Under the pieces are notes generated by a model. It was not told the origin of the DNA, did no database searches, and saw nothing but the letters and a program-made list of their open reading frames with translations. The position numbers and the translations under genes are program-made. A DNA stretch of 64,000 bases, from contig PHAN01000007.1 in assembly GCA_002841695.1 (NCBI GenBank), positions 22,726-86,725 on the forward strand, written 5' to 3'. The stretch is from Elusimicrobia bacterium HGW-Elusimicrobia-1 (GTDB lineage Bacteria > Elusimicrobiota > Endomicrobiia > PHAN01). How positions within the stretch are numbered: position 1 is the stretch's first letter; every line of letters starts with the position of its first letter. Shown here piece by piece: positions 17,390 through 27,049 of this stretch.

Positions 17390-18556
17390 TTATCGTATCT
17401 CGTCGAGACGTTTTAGGGCGATTTCAACCGTGAGTCCGAAATCGGCCTTATACGCTACGGGAACTTGTTTGTTCGACGGCAGTCGCAGCGCAAGGAAATT
17501 CATCGCCGCGCCTCCGCGTCTTATCTCAAAGTGCAGGTGCGGGCCCGTTGCGACGCCCGTCGAGCCGACGTAGCCGATGATCTGACTCTGCCGGACTCTC
17601 GATCCACGGGCTATTTTAGCAAATCTCGACAGGTGACCGTAGTATGTTTCGTAACCGTTCGGATGGCGCACGCGCACGAGATTTCCGTATCCGCCGGAAT
17701 AGCCCTTGAAGGATAACGTTCCGTCCCCTATGGAAGAGACGGGCGTGCCCGCCGGCGCCACATAATCGACGCCGTGATGCGGGCGGTATATCCTTAAAAC
17801 CGGATGGTAGCGATTTCTGGAAAAATAAGACGATATCCGTCTGTAACTCAGCGGAGCCCTCAAAAAAGCCAGCCGCAGCGATTTGCCGTCGGGGGAATAG
17901 TAATCGTAGTCGAGGTCTCCGTTTCCGAAACCCACGGCGACGAATTTTTCCGAGCGGTTGATGTATTCCGCCGCGACGATTTTCTCTATTATCCGGCGTT
18001 TCTGCCGCTCCCCGCTCCCCGCGACTTTTTCCGACCAGATTATCTTAAACTCGTCGCCTTCGCGCGTGTCGGTCAGAAAGTCCACCTGCCAGGAGAACAG
18101 TTCCGCGAACCTTATTATGAGTTCGCCGTCGATACCGCGCGAGGCCATCGCTTCCCAAAGCGACGATTTAACCTCGCCGCGGGCGGTCATAGTAGTGGTT
18201 TTTACGTCCATTGCGAGGCCCTCGGCGGCGAATTTGCCGTCGTCGCCCGCGGCAATTTCGTAATACTCGAAACCACGCTGGGGATAATACGAAAAGGATA
18301 TCAGCATTCCGTCGGTGGAAGTTACGACCTTGTAGTAGTCGCCTTCGCGCGAGCGCCTCAGGTTGAAGACCTTTTGCAGGTTATAGGAAATTTCCGCGAT
18401 CGTCGCGGGAGTTATTGCGTTGTCGCTTAACGATGCCGACAGGGTTTCGCCCGACGACACCGTATGCTCCACGGTGATGGTTTCGGGAGCGCGGGAGCAT
18501 CCGGCGGATATAATGGCGGCGCAGAATATGCCGACGGCGAGGAAGTTTTTCATCAT
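17390..18556 (-). CDS. M23 family metallopeptidase lipoprotein
   Basis: About 388 residues from the Met-Met start at 18551-18556. The N-terminus is a lipoprotein signal ending in the lipobox ISAGC, so the protein is anchored in a membrane by a lipidated Cys. The C-terminal third is a LytM/M23 endopeptidase with both zinc motifs intact: HHGVDYVAPAGTPV (HxxxD) and GPHLHFEIRRGG (HxH). The middle part resembles the OapA/NlpD-like region before M23 domains (SSGETLSASL; LFSWQVDFLTDTREGDEF). It is expected to cleave peptidoglycan cross-bridges, or to activate amidases, at the outer face of the inner membrane or in the outer membrane. A longer upstream frame reaches into the pseudopilin gene and is spurious. 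Confidence 0.9.
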   Translation of the reverse strand: MMKNFLAVGIFCAAIISAGCSRAPETITVEHTVSSGETLSASLSDNAITPATIAEISYNLQKVFNLRRSREGDYYKVVTSTDGMLISFSYYPQRGFEYYEIAAGDDGKFAAEGLAMDVKTTTMTARGEVKSSLWEAMASRGIDGELIIRFAELFSWQVDFLTDTREGDEFKIIWSEKVAGSGERQKRRIIEKIVAAEYINRSEKFVAVGFGNGDLDYDYYSPDGKSLRLAFLRAPLSYRRISSYFSRNRYHPVLRIYRPHHGVDYVAPAGTPVSSIGDGTLSFKGYSGGYGNLVRVRHPNGYETYYGHLSRFAKIARGSRVRQSQIIGYVGSTGVATGPHLHFEIRRGGAAMNFLALRLPSNKQVPVAYKADFGLTVEIALKRLDEIR

Positions 18557-18591
18557 CGTAAAAAATAATTTTTCAGGGTTTTTCGGGCGGG

Positions 18592-19884
18592 TTACCAGGT
18601 GGTCTTTACCTCTTGCCAGGACTTTATTTCCATCGGGGTTTCGGAAAGCTGCACGCCGTAGGCCACGCCGGTATCGTAGAACACCGTGAAATTGTTCATT
18701 GTTATATCGTCCTTTACGTAGACCGAACCCAGGATGGACGAGTTGCCGGCGTTGCCCAGTTGTCCTCCGCAGTAGAGAAATCCGCGCATTCCGCACGGTC
18801 GGATTGACGGACTTTGGCTGCCTATTACATAAGAACCCGTTGCTTCGCCCGGATAAACGTAGGCGGGGGTCACTTGTTTTTTCTTTACATACTCCAGCTC
18901 CGCGCCCGGCGGAACGTACGCCGTAAAATTAACGCCTTGCGCGTCGAAATTTACATTTCCCATTCCCACGAGCGCAAGTAGTTGAAGAAACACGTCGCTG
19001 TCTACGGATAACGTGCCGTCCGTGTATATTACCGACGTGGAACTTCTGAAGTCATATTTGTTGCCCACGCCGCCCTGTCTTTTTATTCTTATGCCGCCGC
19101 TGTTGGCCGCCGCGAGAAATATTCCGCTTCCGGGCGGATTGGCCACGGCTTTGGCGGCCCCGACTTTCTTTAAAATCTCTCCGGTTCCCGTGTCGACGGA
19201 TATCCGCGAAAAAGACGCAACATTTATATAGTAATCGACGTCAATCACCGGTGGCGACCCCAAGTCCTCGTACGCCCAGTACTCCACATTGTCGGAATTA
19301 AGAGGATCAGGGTTGGTGTCGCGTCCGACTATTCTGCCTTTGGAAACCTTGCGGGGATACCAGTCGGCCGGCGCCTGGGTGATGGCGCTGTAACTTACGA
19401 CCGGCCCCCAGTGAACTATCAAACCCGGCTTCCACTGCATCGCTCCGTCGACGGATATGGCATTGTCGAACGCCTTGCGGGCGTATATGGCTTTAAGCGC
19501 GCGATTTTCCGGCGGTTGTATGGTGCGTCCTTCCGACACTATGGTTATTTCGTTTTCCAATGGTCCGGACGTTATGCGTATTCTGTACTGCCCGCCGATT
19601 ATGTCGTCGTAAACGGAGTCAAAGTGATAGCCGTCAAGCGGCGTTCCGTTTTTTATCTGAGTCCAGTTGGATGTGGAGATTTTTATCGTCCAGAGTCCGC
19701 GTTCAAGACCCGCCTCGGCCAGATTGAAAGCCGTCACGCTTTTTTGCTCTTTCACCGTCCAGACGGCCTCGCGCTCCACCCAAATTACGAAAAGCGGCAG
19801 CATTATGCCGAGTATCACGAGTATCGCCAGAATCGGAACCAGCATCTGGCCTTTTTCGCCGGAGATAAAATTTGTTTTCGTCAT
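18592..19884 (-). CDS. PilX-like pilus assembly protein
   Basis: 430 residues. An N-terminal GQMLVPILAILVILGIML segment forms one hydrophobic helix without a processed-type Phe or the usual prepilin site, followed by FNLAEAGLERGLW, the AEAG motif typical of PilX-like minor pilus proteins. The rest (about 100-430) is a large extracytoplasmic domain of unknown fold, with a late CGMRGFLYCGGQLG segment that looks like polymer-forming or bactofilin-like beta repeats. It follows the pseudopilin gene with a four-base overlap (19881-19884), so the two are coupled. Confidence 0.75.
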   Translation of the reverse strand: MTKTNFISGEKGQMLVPILAILVILGIMLPLFVIWVEREAVWTVKEQKSVTAFNLAEAGLERGLWTIKISTSNWTQIKNGTPLDGYHFDSVYDDIIGGQYRIRITSGPLENEITIVSEGRTIQPPENRALKAIYARKAFDNAISVDGAMQWKPGLIVHWGPVVSYSAITQAPADWYPRKVSKGRIVGRDTNPDPLNSDNVEYWAYEDLGSPPVIDVDYYINVASFSRISVDTGTGEILKKVGAAKAVANPPGSGIFLAAANSGGIRIKRQGGVGNKYDFRSSTSVIYTDGTLSVDSDVFLQLLALVGMGNVNFDAQGVNFTAYVPPGAELEYVKKKQVTPAYVYPGEATGSYVIGSQSPSIRPCGMRGFLYCGGQLGNAGNSSILGSVYVKDDITMNNFTVFYDTGVAYGVQLSETPMEIKSWQEVKTTW

Positions 19885-20390
19885 TTGTTCATCACCATAA
19901 CTTTTTCAGAGGCCATATGAAGGGCCTTTGTCCGCAATTCAAATATTTCCTGTTCCAGCGTCAACGATACCGATATGATTGACAAATCCTCGGACTTCGG
20001 AGGCGTAAACGCAAGGTATCTTATGTCCTCGGTCAGCGTTCTTGAATTGGTATTTCCGCCGGTGGTCACATCCATCATGAGACGCCTGCCGTTCTGATAA
20101 AACGACCAGACCTGCCCGTCGATTCTGGTAAAGGTTATGCGCGAATAGGGCGGCTGGCCGTTGACGCGGTCCAGCGTTACCGTGCTGACTTTGGCCTGTC
20201 TGAGATTGCGGTTTATAATAGAGAATATCACGCGGGCGTCTCTTTGAAGATTGATACGCACTTTGCTTAAACCCATATATCTGTTGAACTGGATCATAAT
20301 CTGGGCGCCCAATGAAAATATCACGCCCATCATGGCTATAACCACCATCATTTCCGTCAGAGACATACCCCGCTTATTTTTTTTAATCAT
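19881..20390 (-). CDS. Type II/IV pseudopilin (PilW/GspJ-like)
   Basis: 169 residues with a class III signal peptide: KKNKRG followed by MSLTEMMVVIAMMGVIFSL, where Glu sits at position 5 after the cleavage point. The soluble part is short (about 130 residues, RDARVIFSIINRNLRQAKV near the helix), as in PilW/GspJ minor pseudopilins. It lies 5 bases after the large pilV-like gene and overlaps the pilX-like gene, forming a three-gene minor-pilin set. No pilus ATPase, platform or secretin is in the window. Confidence 0.85.
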   Translation of the reverse strand: MIKKNKRGMSLTEMMVVIAMMGVIFSLGAQIMIQFNRYMGLSKVRINLQRDARVIFSIINRNLRQAKVSTVTLDRVNGQPPYSRITFTRIDGQVWSFYQNGRRLMMDVTTGGNTNSRTLTEDIRYLAFTPPKSEDLSIISVSLTLEQEIFELRTKALHMASEKVMVMNK

Positions 20391-20395
20391 GGGAG

Positions 20396-22981
20396 TTACC
20401 AGTCAAAATTTACGTCGGACAGAGTTACGCCGGGCGTTACCGCGATGTTTGACGCCGTGCGAGTGCTTACAAAAACGGTGAGTCCGGAAACAGTCGGATA
20501 GAACGCCGCCATGTTGTAGAGCGTAGAGCCGCCGCGGACTTCCAGGGCGTAAGTGCCGTTTTCATAACTATTGGTCATATAATAAATCTGCGGCATATTC
20601 GGAACTATGACCGGCGGAGCGCTTGCGGATATTGACGATGTCGACGCGAATATCATTACGCCCGTCGAAATCGGATGTCCGTCGGAGCGCACATTGCCGG
20701 CAATCCTGCCGAATGCGTCGGTCACGGTGAAAGTTCCCACGAATAAGCTCTCGCCCAGCGATATATTTGCGGTTATCTCGTCGGGATCCGATGTTTCCTT
20801 GGCGTCAAGCTCCGGTTTTATCGTGCGCGTTCCCGTCGAAATATTCAATATGCTGAACCTTCCGTTCTGCGCCGACATCCCCACGCCCAGCACCGCGCCG
20901 CTCTCGTTGGCTGCCGTTACGGATATGCCGGGAAGCGGATTTATGCCGTCTCTGGTAATCCATCCGTCGACGCTTCCTCCCTGTGAAAGAACAAAATCAA
21001 CTCCCGAAGTGACTGCTCCCAGCGTAACCGCGACGTTGTCCCTGGTCTGGCTCACGTAGTAGGAATTGTCCATATTGGGATTTGCTTCGACCGTATACGT
21101 TTCCGGCGTCACCGCCGCGATGTATCTTCCGGTAGTCGGATTGGCGGTGACTTCCGTCGACCCGATTCTTATTTTAATGGGCGACGGCGCGGATATCGGC
21201 GCGTTCAGCGCGTTGGTCACCTTGCCCGATACGTAGCCGGCAAGGAGTTCCTGATTTATAAAAGCCGAATGGAAGTCGGCCGACGGCCATGACGGCACGG
21301 TATCGGCCGACGGAACATTGACTACCTGTCCGTCGGACGTTATGGTTACGGAAGATAACGAACACGACAGTGTGCCCGAAGTAATCAAAATTATGTGTTG
21401 CCCCGTAGCGACCGAAGTGAGCGTGAACTCGGCCGCCGGCGGCGAACCGGTTTGCGAGGCCGTCACAGAGTACGACAATCCGTCGTTGGCGCTGACGGCG
21501 GCGCCTATGGCGGGCTTTCCCGCTACGACTGTCGCGGAATCGGATGAGTTTTTCGGCGGATACGACAAGGGCTTATATCCGATGAAGTCGTCGGAGTTAT
21601 TGTGGGAGTCGTAGCATCGCGCGAACGTTCCGACGATGCCGCCCGTCGATGTTTTTCTGACGAACTGCTCGCCGCGCTCAAGTCCCAGTGATGGTTGTGG
21701 TATGCCGTTGCCTTCGCGGATGGGAGCGACTTTATTCCCGCCAGCGTCCACCCCGCGGTTCCAGCCGGCGCGGTCTATCCACTCGCCGTCGGAAATGCGG
21801 TATATCCCGACACCGCCGCCTGCGTAGGTCGGGCCGCTGTCTTCTTTGCATTTTATCACGTTCGGGTAGTCGTCCGTGGCCGTGTTCCAGACGGCGTCGG
21901 CGTTGCGAGCGATGCCGCCGATGATTATCGTGGTCGTGTTGGCGGCCAGATAATAACTTTGAGGCGGTATCGCAAGGGTGACATAATCCAGATTGATTGT
22001 CGTCGGCGGGTCGCTGTCGTCGTCTCCCGTGGATTTGTATTTGAGGCCGAAGACGCCCGAGTTTGCGCCGGTAGCCATTACCCACGCCGATGTCGTGGGA
22101 TTGAATAATTCGACATACTCCTGGTCGAATACTGTGCTTGCGTTGAGAGTGCTTCCGACCACCTGCGATATTACCGGCCCGTTGTTGAGCCAGGCGTAAC
22201 CGCGCGCCGTTCCCGACGCCATAGCCACCAATGCGAAGTTCTCCTCGGCTATTTCATTTTCTCCCAGGGTAATCTTGCGGCTTTGCGGAAAATATCCTCT
22301 GGCTTCGGCGTACAAAGTGTGCGTGCCATCGAAGCATTTTATCAGATAACTGCCGTCGGACGCGCTTGCCGAGCGCCATGCAATGTTCTCGGCGATAAAA
22401 ATGTTGGCGCCCTCAATGGGCTGAGCCGACGAATATTTTTTCACCGTTCCGGCCACGCCTGCGCTCAGTTTGATTGTGTCGGGATTTGCTATCACACTTT
22501 TTATCTGCAACAGTTTCTTTTCGTTGCGTTGCGTCCAAACCACGCTTACCGTCACGGCTTTCATTCCCGTGTCCGGAGTGGAGCCGAAATATTTCAGTAC
22601 GTTCCCGACTTCGGCGGCCATTTGAACATACGTGAGACGTTCGTACATCACTCCGCCTTCAAGAATCGCTTCCGGCGGATAGTACGCGGTGTCGTAGGCA
22701 ACTGTGGTGGACAGGTCTGTCCTGTAGCTGGGCGACGGCGTCACCATAAGGCGGTTGTAAGAAATTTGACGGAGTATCTGGATTTTTTCCTGGGCGAGAT
22801 TGGTGGCAAGGGTGCGGTTTTTAGTCGATTGTATGGCGTTTGTGATGGTATTAAAGGTGGACACGGCGGCAAGGAAAGCTATGGAAATGATTGAAACGGC
22901 CACCATAACTTCCACAAGGGTGAAACCCGCGCGGCTTTTTAGCCGCGTCGACACCATATATCCGCGATTTTGTGTTTTCAT
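20396..22981 (-). CDS. Very large pseudopilin with lamin-tail and carboxypeptidase-regulatory-like domains
   Basis: 861 residues, four to five times the usual PilV/GspI length. The N-terminus has a prepilin signal (LKSRAGFTLVEVMVAVSII). A pilin-like part follows to about residue 170. Then come a carboxypeptidase-regulatory-like domain (GTVKKYSSAQPIEGANIFI, to about 250), a segment VISQVVGS followed by DQEYVELFNPT that resembles a lamin-tail domain (about 265-460), and more regulatory-like beta domains (YVSGKVTNALNAPI; GSVDGWITRDGINPLPGISV; RIAGNVRSDGHPI) to the end. A surface-exposed tip subunit or adhesin at a pseudopilus tip is plausible. An in-frame Met at residue 9 is an alternative start. 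It heads the pseudopilin-M23-kinase-fecR gene series. Confidence 0.85.
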   Translation of the reverse strand: MKTQNRGYMVSTRLKSRAGFTLVEVMVAVSIISIAFLAAVSTFNTITNAIQSTKNRTLATNLAQEKIQILRQISYNRLMVTPSPSYRTDLSTTVAYDTAYYPPEAILEGGVMYERLTYVQMAAEVGNVLKYFGSTPDTGMKAVTVSVVWTQRNEKKLLQIKSVIANPDTIKLSAGVAGTVKKYSSAQPIEGANIFIAENIAWRSASASDGSYLIKCFDGTHTLYAEARGYFPQSRKITLGENEIAEENFALVAMASGTARGYAWLNNGPVISQVVGSTLNASTVFDQEYVELFNPTTSAWVMATGANSGVFGLKYKSTGDDDSDPPTTINLDYVTLAIPPQSYYLAANTTTIIIGGIARNADAVWNTATDDYPNVIKCKEDSGPTYAGGGVGIYRISDGEWIDRAGWNRGVDAGGNKVAPIREGNGIPQPSLGLERGEQFVRKTSTGGIVGTFARCYDSHNNSDDFIGYKPLSYPPKNSSDSATVVAGKPAIGAAVSANDGLSYSVTASQTGSPPAAEFTLTSVATGQHIILITSGTLSCSLSSVTITSDGQVVNVPSADTVPSWPSADFHSAFINQELLAGYVSGKVTNALNAPISAPSPIKIRIGSTEVTANPTTGRYIAAVTPETYTVEANPNMDNSYYVSQTRDNVAVTLGAVTSGVDFVLSQGGSVDGWITRDGINPLPGISVTAANESGAVLGVGMSAQNGRFSILNISTGTRTIKPELDAKETSDPDEITANISLGESLFVGTFTVTDAFGRIAGNVRSDGHPISTGVMIFASTSSISASAPPVIVPNMPQIYYMTNSYENGTYALEVRGGSTLYNMAAFYPTVSGLTVFVSTRTASNIAVTPGVTLSDVNFDW

Positions 22982-23126
22982 GTTAATCGGTACGCGATGC
23001 CGTTTTAATGAAAAACGAGATTGGGATATGATAGTATCCTAATCCCGGCCTCTAATAATCTCGACCTCTCTACTGATAGCACAAAACTCCGCCGGTTTCA
23101 AGTTATTTTTGTCGATGAGCCCAAAA

Positions 23127-24158
23127 TCACTTTTTAATAAGCGGAGCCGTCGCCCTTGCGACGATAGCGGTCGCTTCGGCTATTGATATGGATCTTTTCC
23201 CGCCGCTTGCGCAGGATGTCGAGTTGAAAGAGAATCCGGCGGCGTGCTTATGTCCGCCTCCGCCATAACCGGTGACTATCGGCGTGAGGTCGATTTTTTT
23301 TGAGCGCATACTCACTTTAATGACGCCTTTGGCGGCGGGTTTTGCCTTAGCCGCGCCGACATCGGGGACTTCACGGATAAACGCCGCAACCTCGGAATCC
23401 CTGAGCATAATCGGAAAATTGACGAATCCTTCGGTGTCGCGCCACGTCGCGCCCGTCTCACGGAAGTCGCGGGCGTTTATGGTTATGACGGCCAGGCGGC
23501 CGTCCAAATAAGTTTTTGTCGACGAAAGCGCACGGCTCAGAAGTTTGATTTCGGCCATGGACTTATTGGCAAAAACTTCGGAACTCACTTTTGCGGGGTC
23601 GGCCCCGTTTCGCATTAACTCCGCCGCGGCTTCCAAGGTCTCCGGAGTGGTATTTTGCTGCACGAATCTGCCTGTATCCGTCAACATTCCGGTATAGAGA
23701 CATTCGGCTATTTTTTTTGTGATGGGAGCGCCCATTTTTTTAAGAAGACGCAATATCATAAGGCACGTAGCGCTGGAATCGGGCTCTATCCAGTTGATGT
23801 CGCCGAACGACGCGCTCACCAAATGATGGTCGATATTTATTATCGTTCGTGCCTGGCGTGGCGATATGAGATTACCCATTCTGGCCAGATCCGAACATTC
23901 AAGAATCACGGCGGCGTCGTACTTTGTCGACGGCGGCACGGCTCCGCGTTTTATCAGAGAACTACCCGGAAGGAATTTGAGATATTCGGGCAGCGGTTCC
24001 TTGGTGAATACGGACACTTTTTTTTTCATCGCGCCGAGAGCGTGGGCAAGAGCCAGCGCCGATCCCGCCGTGTCGCCGTCGGGACGCTCGTGGCCCGCTA
24101 TAAAAATCGAGCGGGAACGTTTGAGGACATCGGCAATTTGTGCGATTGTGCGTTTCAT
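23127..24158 (-). CDS. nrnA: DHH phosphoesterase (NrnA-type oligoribonuclease/pAp phosphatase)
   Basis: 343 residues of the DHH/DHHA1 family. Metal site: HERPDGD (H23, D27, D29), ILECSD and the DHH triad at 110-112. The C-terminal DHHA1 domain ends with GYGGGGHKHAAGFSF. These proteins degrade nanoRNAs and dephosphorylate pAp. It is the last gene of the rimP-nusA-infB-rbfA operon, where a nrnA gene often follows rbfA. A family B palindrome (24165-24232) separates it from rbfA. Confidence 0.9.
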   Translation of the reverse strand: MKRTIAQIADVLKRSRSIFIAGHERPDGDTAGSALALAHALGAMKKKVSVFTKEPLPEYLKFLPGSSLIKRGAVPPSTKYDAAVILECSDLARMGNLISPRQARTIINIDHHLVSASFGDINWIEPDSSATCLMILRLLKKMGAPITKKIAECLYTGMLTDTGRFVQQNTTPETLEAAAELMRNGADPAKVSSEVFANKSMAEIKLLSRALSSTKTYLDGRLAVITINARDFRETGATWRDTEGFVNFPIMLRDSEVAAFIREVPDVGAAKAKPAAKGVIKVSMRSKKIDLTPIVTGYGGGGHKHAAGFSFNSTSCASGGKRSISIAEATAIVARATAPLIKK

Positions 24159-24164
24159 AACGGG

Positions 24165-24232
24165 AGTGGTTAGTGGATAGTGGTTAGAAAAAACTCTTTT
24201 TCGCTTCTACTCGCCACTAACCACTACTCACT
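24165..24232. repeat. Palindromic repeat, family B copy 2
   Basis: AGTGGTTAGTGG units on the left and CGCCACTAACCAC on the right. Bases 24189-24219 are identical, as reverse complement, to 17325-17355 of copy 1. It lies between rbfA and nrnA and reaches the last codons of rbfA. Confidence 0.85.
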
Positions 24233-24571
24233 GCTTTTCTCGCGTTCAATTTTATCGAAAATTTCAAAAACCTTCGCCGCCCTCTCGGGCGTGGCGTCGT
24301 ACTCGAAAGATAATCTGGGAAAATTCCGCGTGTGCAGAACTTTGGAAATATGTTTTGAAAAGAAACCCACCGACTGACCCAGAACGGACAACGCGGCCGC
24401 GGCGTCTTTTTCGTTGAGAACCGAGAAATAAACTTTGGCGTTTTTTATGTCGGGGCTTACAGTTACGTCGGTTATGGTTATAATGGCCTTTGATGTCTTT
24501 TTAAGTTTGAATACCAGGGAAGATATCTGTTGTTGCAAGAGTTTTGCCACTCTGTCGGTTCTGCGGGACAT
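24224..24571 (-). CDS. rbfA: Ribosome-binding factor A
   Basis: 115 residues. It matches RbfA: N-terminal SRRTDRVAKLLQQQISSLV, the KH-type core ITITDVTVSPDIKNAKVYFS, and the end LSFEYDATPERAAKVFEIFDKI. It binds the 30S subunit for 16S rRNA 5'-end maturation and cold adaptation. It sits between infB and nrnA. The last residues (KSSE) fall in DNA of the flanking palindromic repeat. Confidence 0.93.
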   Translation of the reverse strand: MSRRTDRVAKLLQQQISSLVFKLKKTSKAIITITDVTVSPDIKNAKVYFSVLNEKDAAAALSVLGQSVGFFSKHISKVLHTRNFPRLSFEYDATPERAAKVFEIFDKIEREKSSE

Positions 24572-24576
24572 AGTTA

Positions 24577-24672
24577 AGTGAATAGTGAATAGTGGTTAGT
24601 GATTAGTGATTAGTGCAGGCGGCAGGTGTTTTTGTTTTTTACTATCCACTATCCACTCGCCACTAACCACTT
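24577..24672. repeat. Palindromic repeat, family B copy 3
   Basis: A stretch of about 96 bp with AGTGAATAGTGAATAGTGG units on the left and CCACTATCCACTCGCCACTAA on the right. It fills the whole gap between infB and rbfA and directly touches the infB stop codon. Confidence 0.8.
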
Positions 24673-26961
24673 TTATAAAAGCCGTTTTACTTTCTCGACC
24701 GTATACACTTCTATAATATCGTTTTCTTTGATGTCTTTGAAGTTCTCAAGCGTTATGCCGCACTCAAATCCCTTTTCCACCGACGACACATCGTCTTTTA
24801 CGCGCCGAAGGGACGATATTTTTCCGTCGTAAACTATGGCGCCGTCACGCAGTATGCGGGCTTTGGCGCCGCGCAGCGCCTTGCCTTCGGAAACGTAACA
24901 TCCGGCTACCGCGCCGACCTTGGTAATTTCGAATTTTTTTCTGACCTGAGCGCGTCCTGCCACCGTTTCCTGAAGTTTGGGATCCAGCAGGCCCTCGAGG
25001 GCTTTTTTAATATCGTCAAAAAGTTCGTAGACGATTCTGTAAGTTCTTATTTCCACTCCGAACATGTCGGCCATCGCCTGATTGGCGGCGTCCGCTTTCA
25101 CGTTGAAGCATATTATGGCCGCGCCCGTGGTTTTGGCAAGGTTTACGTCGGACTCGCTGACGGGGCCTACGCCGGCGTGGACTATTACTATGGTGAATTC
25201 CGGATGTTCTATGCGCTCGATGTGGTCTCTGACCGCCTCAAGCGATCCGGCCACGTCGGCTTTTAATATCAGCCGAAGAATTTTATCGTCTTTTTTGTCG
25301 AGGTCGCTTAAACCCCACATCGCGCGGGCGGAAGATTTGCGAGCCGCTTCCTTCATCGAAAGCTTTATGCGCTCGACCGTCTCCCTGGCTTCTCTTTCGT
25401 TTTTTATCGCGTAAAATCTGTCGCCCGGCGACGGCAATTCCGAGGCGCCCAGCACCAGCACGGGCGTAGACGGCCCCGCGGCGTCCACCTTCGCGCCTGA
25501 CTCGTCGAACATTGCCCGCACTTTGCCGACCACACTGCCGGCTACGAAGACGTCTCCGGCTCTAAGCGTGCCGTTTCTTACCATAAGCGTTACGCTGAGT
25601 CCCTTGCGCGGGTCGAGACGGGACTCTATGACCGCTCCCGACGCGGGCGCATTGGGGTCGCTCTTTAGTTCCATCATCTCCGACTGAAGGTGTATTGCGT
25701 CTAAGAGTTTGTCTATGTTTATCTTGTTCCTGGCCGATATCTCGACCATAAGGATATCGCCGCCCCAGTCCTCGGGGGCGAGATTATGCTGATTTAATTC
25801 CGATTTGATTTTATCGGGGTTGGCTCCCGCCACGTCGATCTTATTTATGGCTACGATGATAGGCACTCCGGCCGCTCGAGCGTGGTTAATGGCTTCTACG
25901 GTCTGCGGCATAACACCGTCGGCCGCCGATACAACCAGCACCACGATGTCCGTAACTTTTGAACCGCGCGCCCTCAGAGAAGTAAACGCTTCGTGACCCG
26001 GTGTGTCCAAAAAGGCCACATCGCCTTTGGGCGTCTTCACGCGGTAGGCGCCTATGTGCTGCGTTATGCCGCCGTGTTCGCCTCCGGCCACATCTTCGTG
26101 CCTTATGGCGTCAAGCAATGTCGTCTTTCCGTGGTCGACGTGACCCATTACCGTGACTATCGGAGCCCTTGGAGTGTCGCCGGTAATTTTTTCTTCGACA
26201 TCCGGCATTTCGCCGACGGCCTTGAACTTTATTTCGCAATTATAATCCCCGGCGACTAACTCTGAAAGTGTTTTATCTATGCGCTGGTTGATGGTGACAA
26301 TTTGGCCCAACGTGAAGGCCTTCTTTATTATGTCAAGGGGGCTCACGCCTATCTTCTGCGCTATACCCTTTACGGTCTCAAATTCGTTGATGGCAATCGC
26401 GCGCTTAGGCGCGGGCGGAGCGGCCGGCGTCGCCGGCACAACTTGCGGAGCGGGGATTGACGGAATTTCGGCGGATTTTTCTTTTTCCGGCTCGACGGCT
26501 TTTGCGGCGGGCGTTTTTTCCGGCGCGATAATTTCCGGCGCGGCTTTGGCGGGATGCTCTGCGGCTTTGGCGACGGCTGCGTCCCGGGGTTTTACTGCCG
26601 CGGGTTTAGCGGCTGCTGCCGGTTGAACGCTTGTCGGCTTTGCGTCCGCGGGAATCTTTGCGGTTTCCGCCTTGTGAACTTCCTTGACGGCCGAGGTCTT
26701 TCTTGATTTTTTGACGACGGGCGTGGCGGCTGCGACCGCCGGCTGCTCTTGGGCTGCCGGCTTGAAAGCGCTCGCCGCCGCCGCTTTTGCGCGCGATGGC
26801 TTTTTCGCCGCGGGCGCCTTGTCTGTTGTTTTGGCCGCGCGGACGGTCTTGGTCTTGGGAGCGCTCTTGGGCGCGACCAATGGTTTTGCCCCCGCCGTTT
26901 TCTTGACGGCTTTACTCTTGGAATCTTCTTCGCCCGCAGTTTTTGTTTTTTTTGTCGTCAT
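24673..26961 (-). CDS. infB: Translation initiation factor IF-2
   Basis: 762 residues. The first ~195 residues are a low-complexity Ala/Lys/Pro linker. An IF2_N domain follows ([19 protein letters not shown]), then the GTPase domain with GHVDHGKTT (G1), [10 protein letters not shown] (G2), DTPGHEAF (G3), NKID (G4) and EISARNK (G5), then domains II-IV to the C-terminus ([28 protein letters not shown]). It positions initiator tRNA on the 30S subunit. Part of the rimP-nusA-infB-rbfA operon. The long Ala/Lys linker is a normal variable region. Confidence 0.97.
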   Translation of the reverse strand: MTTKKTKTAGEEDSKSKAVKKTAGAKPLVAPKSAPKTKTVRAAKTTDKAPAAKKPSRAKAAAASAFKPAAQEQPAVAAATPVVKKSRKTSAVKEVHKAETAKIPADAKPTSVQPAAAAKPAAVKPRDAAVAKAAEHPAKAAPEIIAPEKTPAAKAVEPEKEKSAEIPSIPAPQVVPATPAAPPAPKRAIAINEFETVKGIAQKIGVSPLDIIKKAFTLGQIVTINQRIDKTLSELVAGDYNCEIKFKAVGEMPDVEEKITGDTPRAPIVTVMGHVDHGKTTLLDAIRHEDVAGGEHGGITQHIGAYRVKTPKGDVAFLDTPGHEAFTSLRARGSKVTDIVVLVVSAADGVMPQTVEAINHARAAGVPIIVAINKIDVAGANPDKIKSELNQHNLAPEDWGGDILMVEISARNKINIDKLLDAIHLQSEMMELKSDPNAPASGAVIESRLDPRKGLSVTLMVRNGTLRAGDVFVAGSVVGKVRAMFDESGAKVDAAGPSTPVLVLGASELPSPGDRFYAIKNEREARETVERIKLSMKEAARKSSARAMWGLSDLDKKDDKILRLILKADVAGSLEAVRDHIERIEHPEFTIVIVHAGVGPVSESDVNLAKTTGAAIICFNVKADAANQAMADMFGVEIRTYRIVYELFDDIKKALEGLLDPKLQETVAGRAQVRKKFEITKVGAVAGCYVSEGKALRGAKARILRDGAIVYDGKISSLRRVKDDVSSVEKGFECGITLENFKDIKENDIIEVYTVEKVKRLL

Positions 26962-26979
26962 AATTGTGCGCCTCGTGCG

Positions 26980-27017
26980 GTCGTTCCACGCGCTTGTGCG
27001 CTTTTTGCGGAACGACC
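26980..27017 (-). other. Stem-loop between nusA and infB
   Basis: A perfect 9-bp inverted repeat GGTCGTTCC (26980-26988) / GGAACGACC (27009-27017) with an inner GCGC/GCGC stem. In the operon transcript it would sit between the nusA stop and the infB start. It could be an RNA processing site, an attenuator or a weak terminator; no run of U follows in the minus-strand reading. Confidence 0.5.
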
Positions 27018-27049
27018 TGAGTTATTTTGTACGATTTAGTACCCGCCGA

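Noticed and set aside
18557..18796. Extension of the M23 peptidase back to 18796.
   Set aside because: It lies inside the pilX-like gene and would bury the lipoprotein signal peptide at residue 80.
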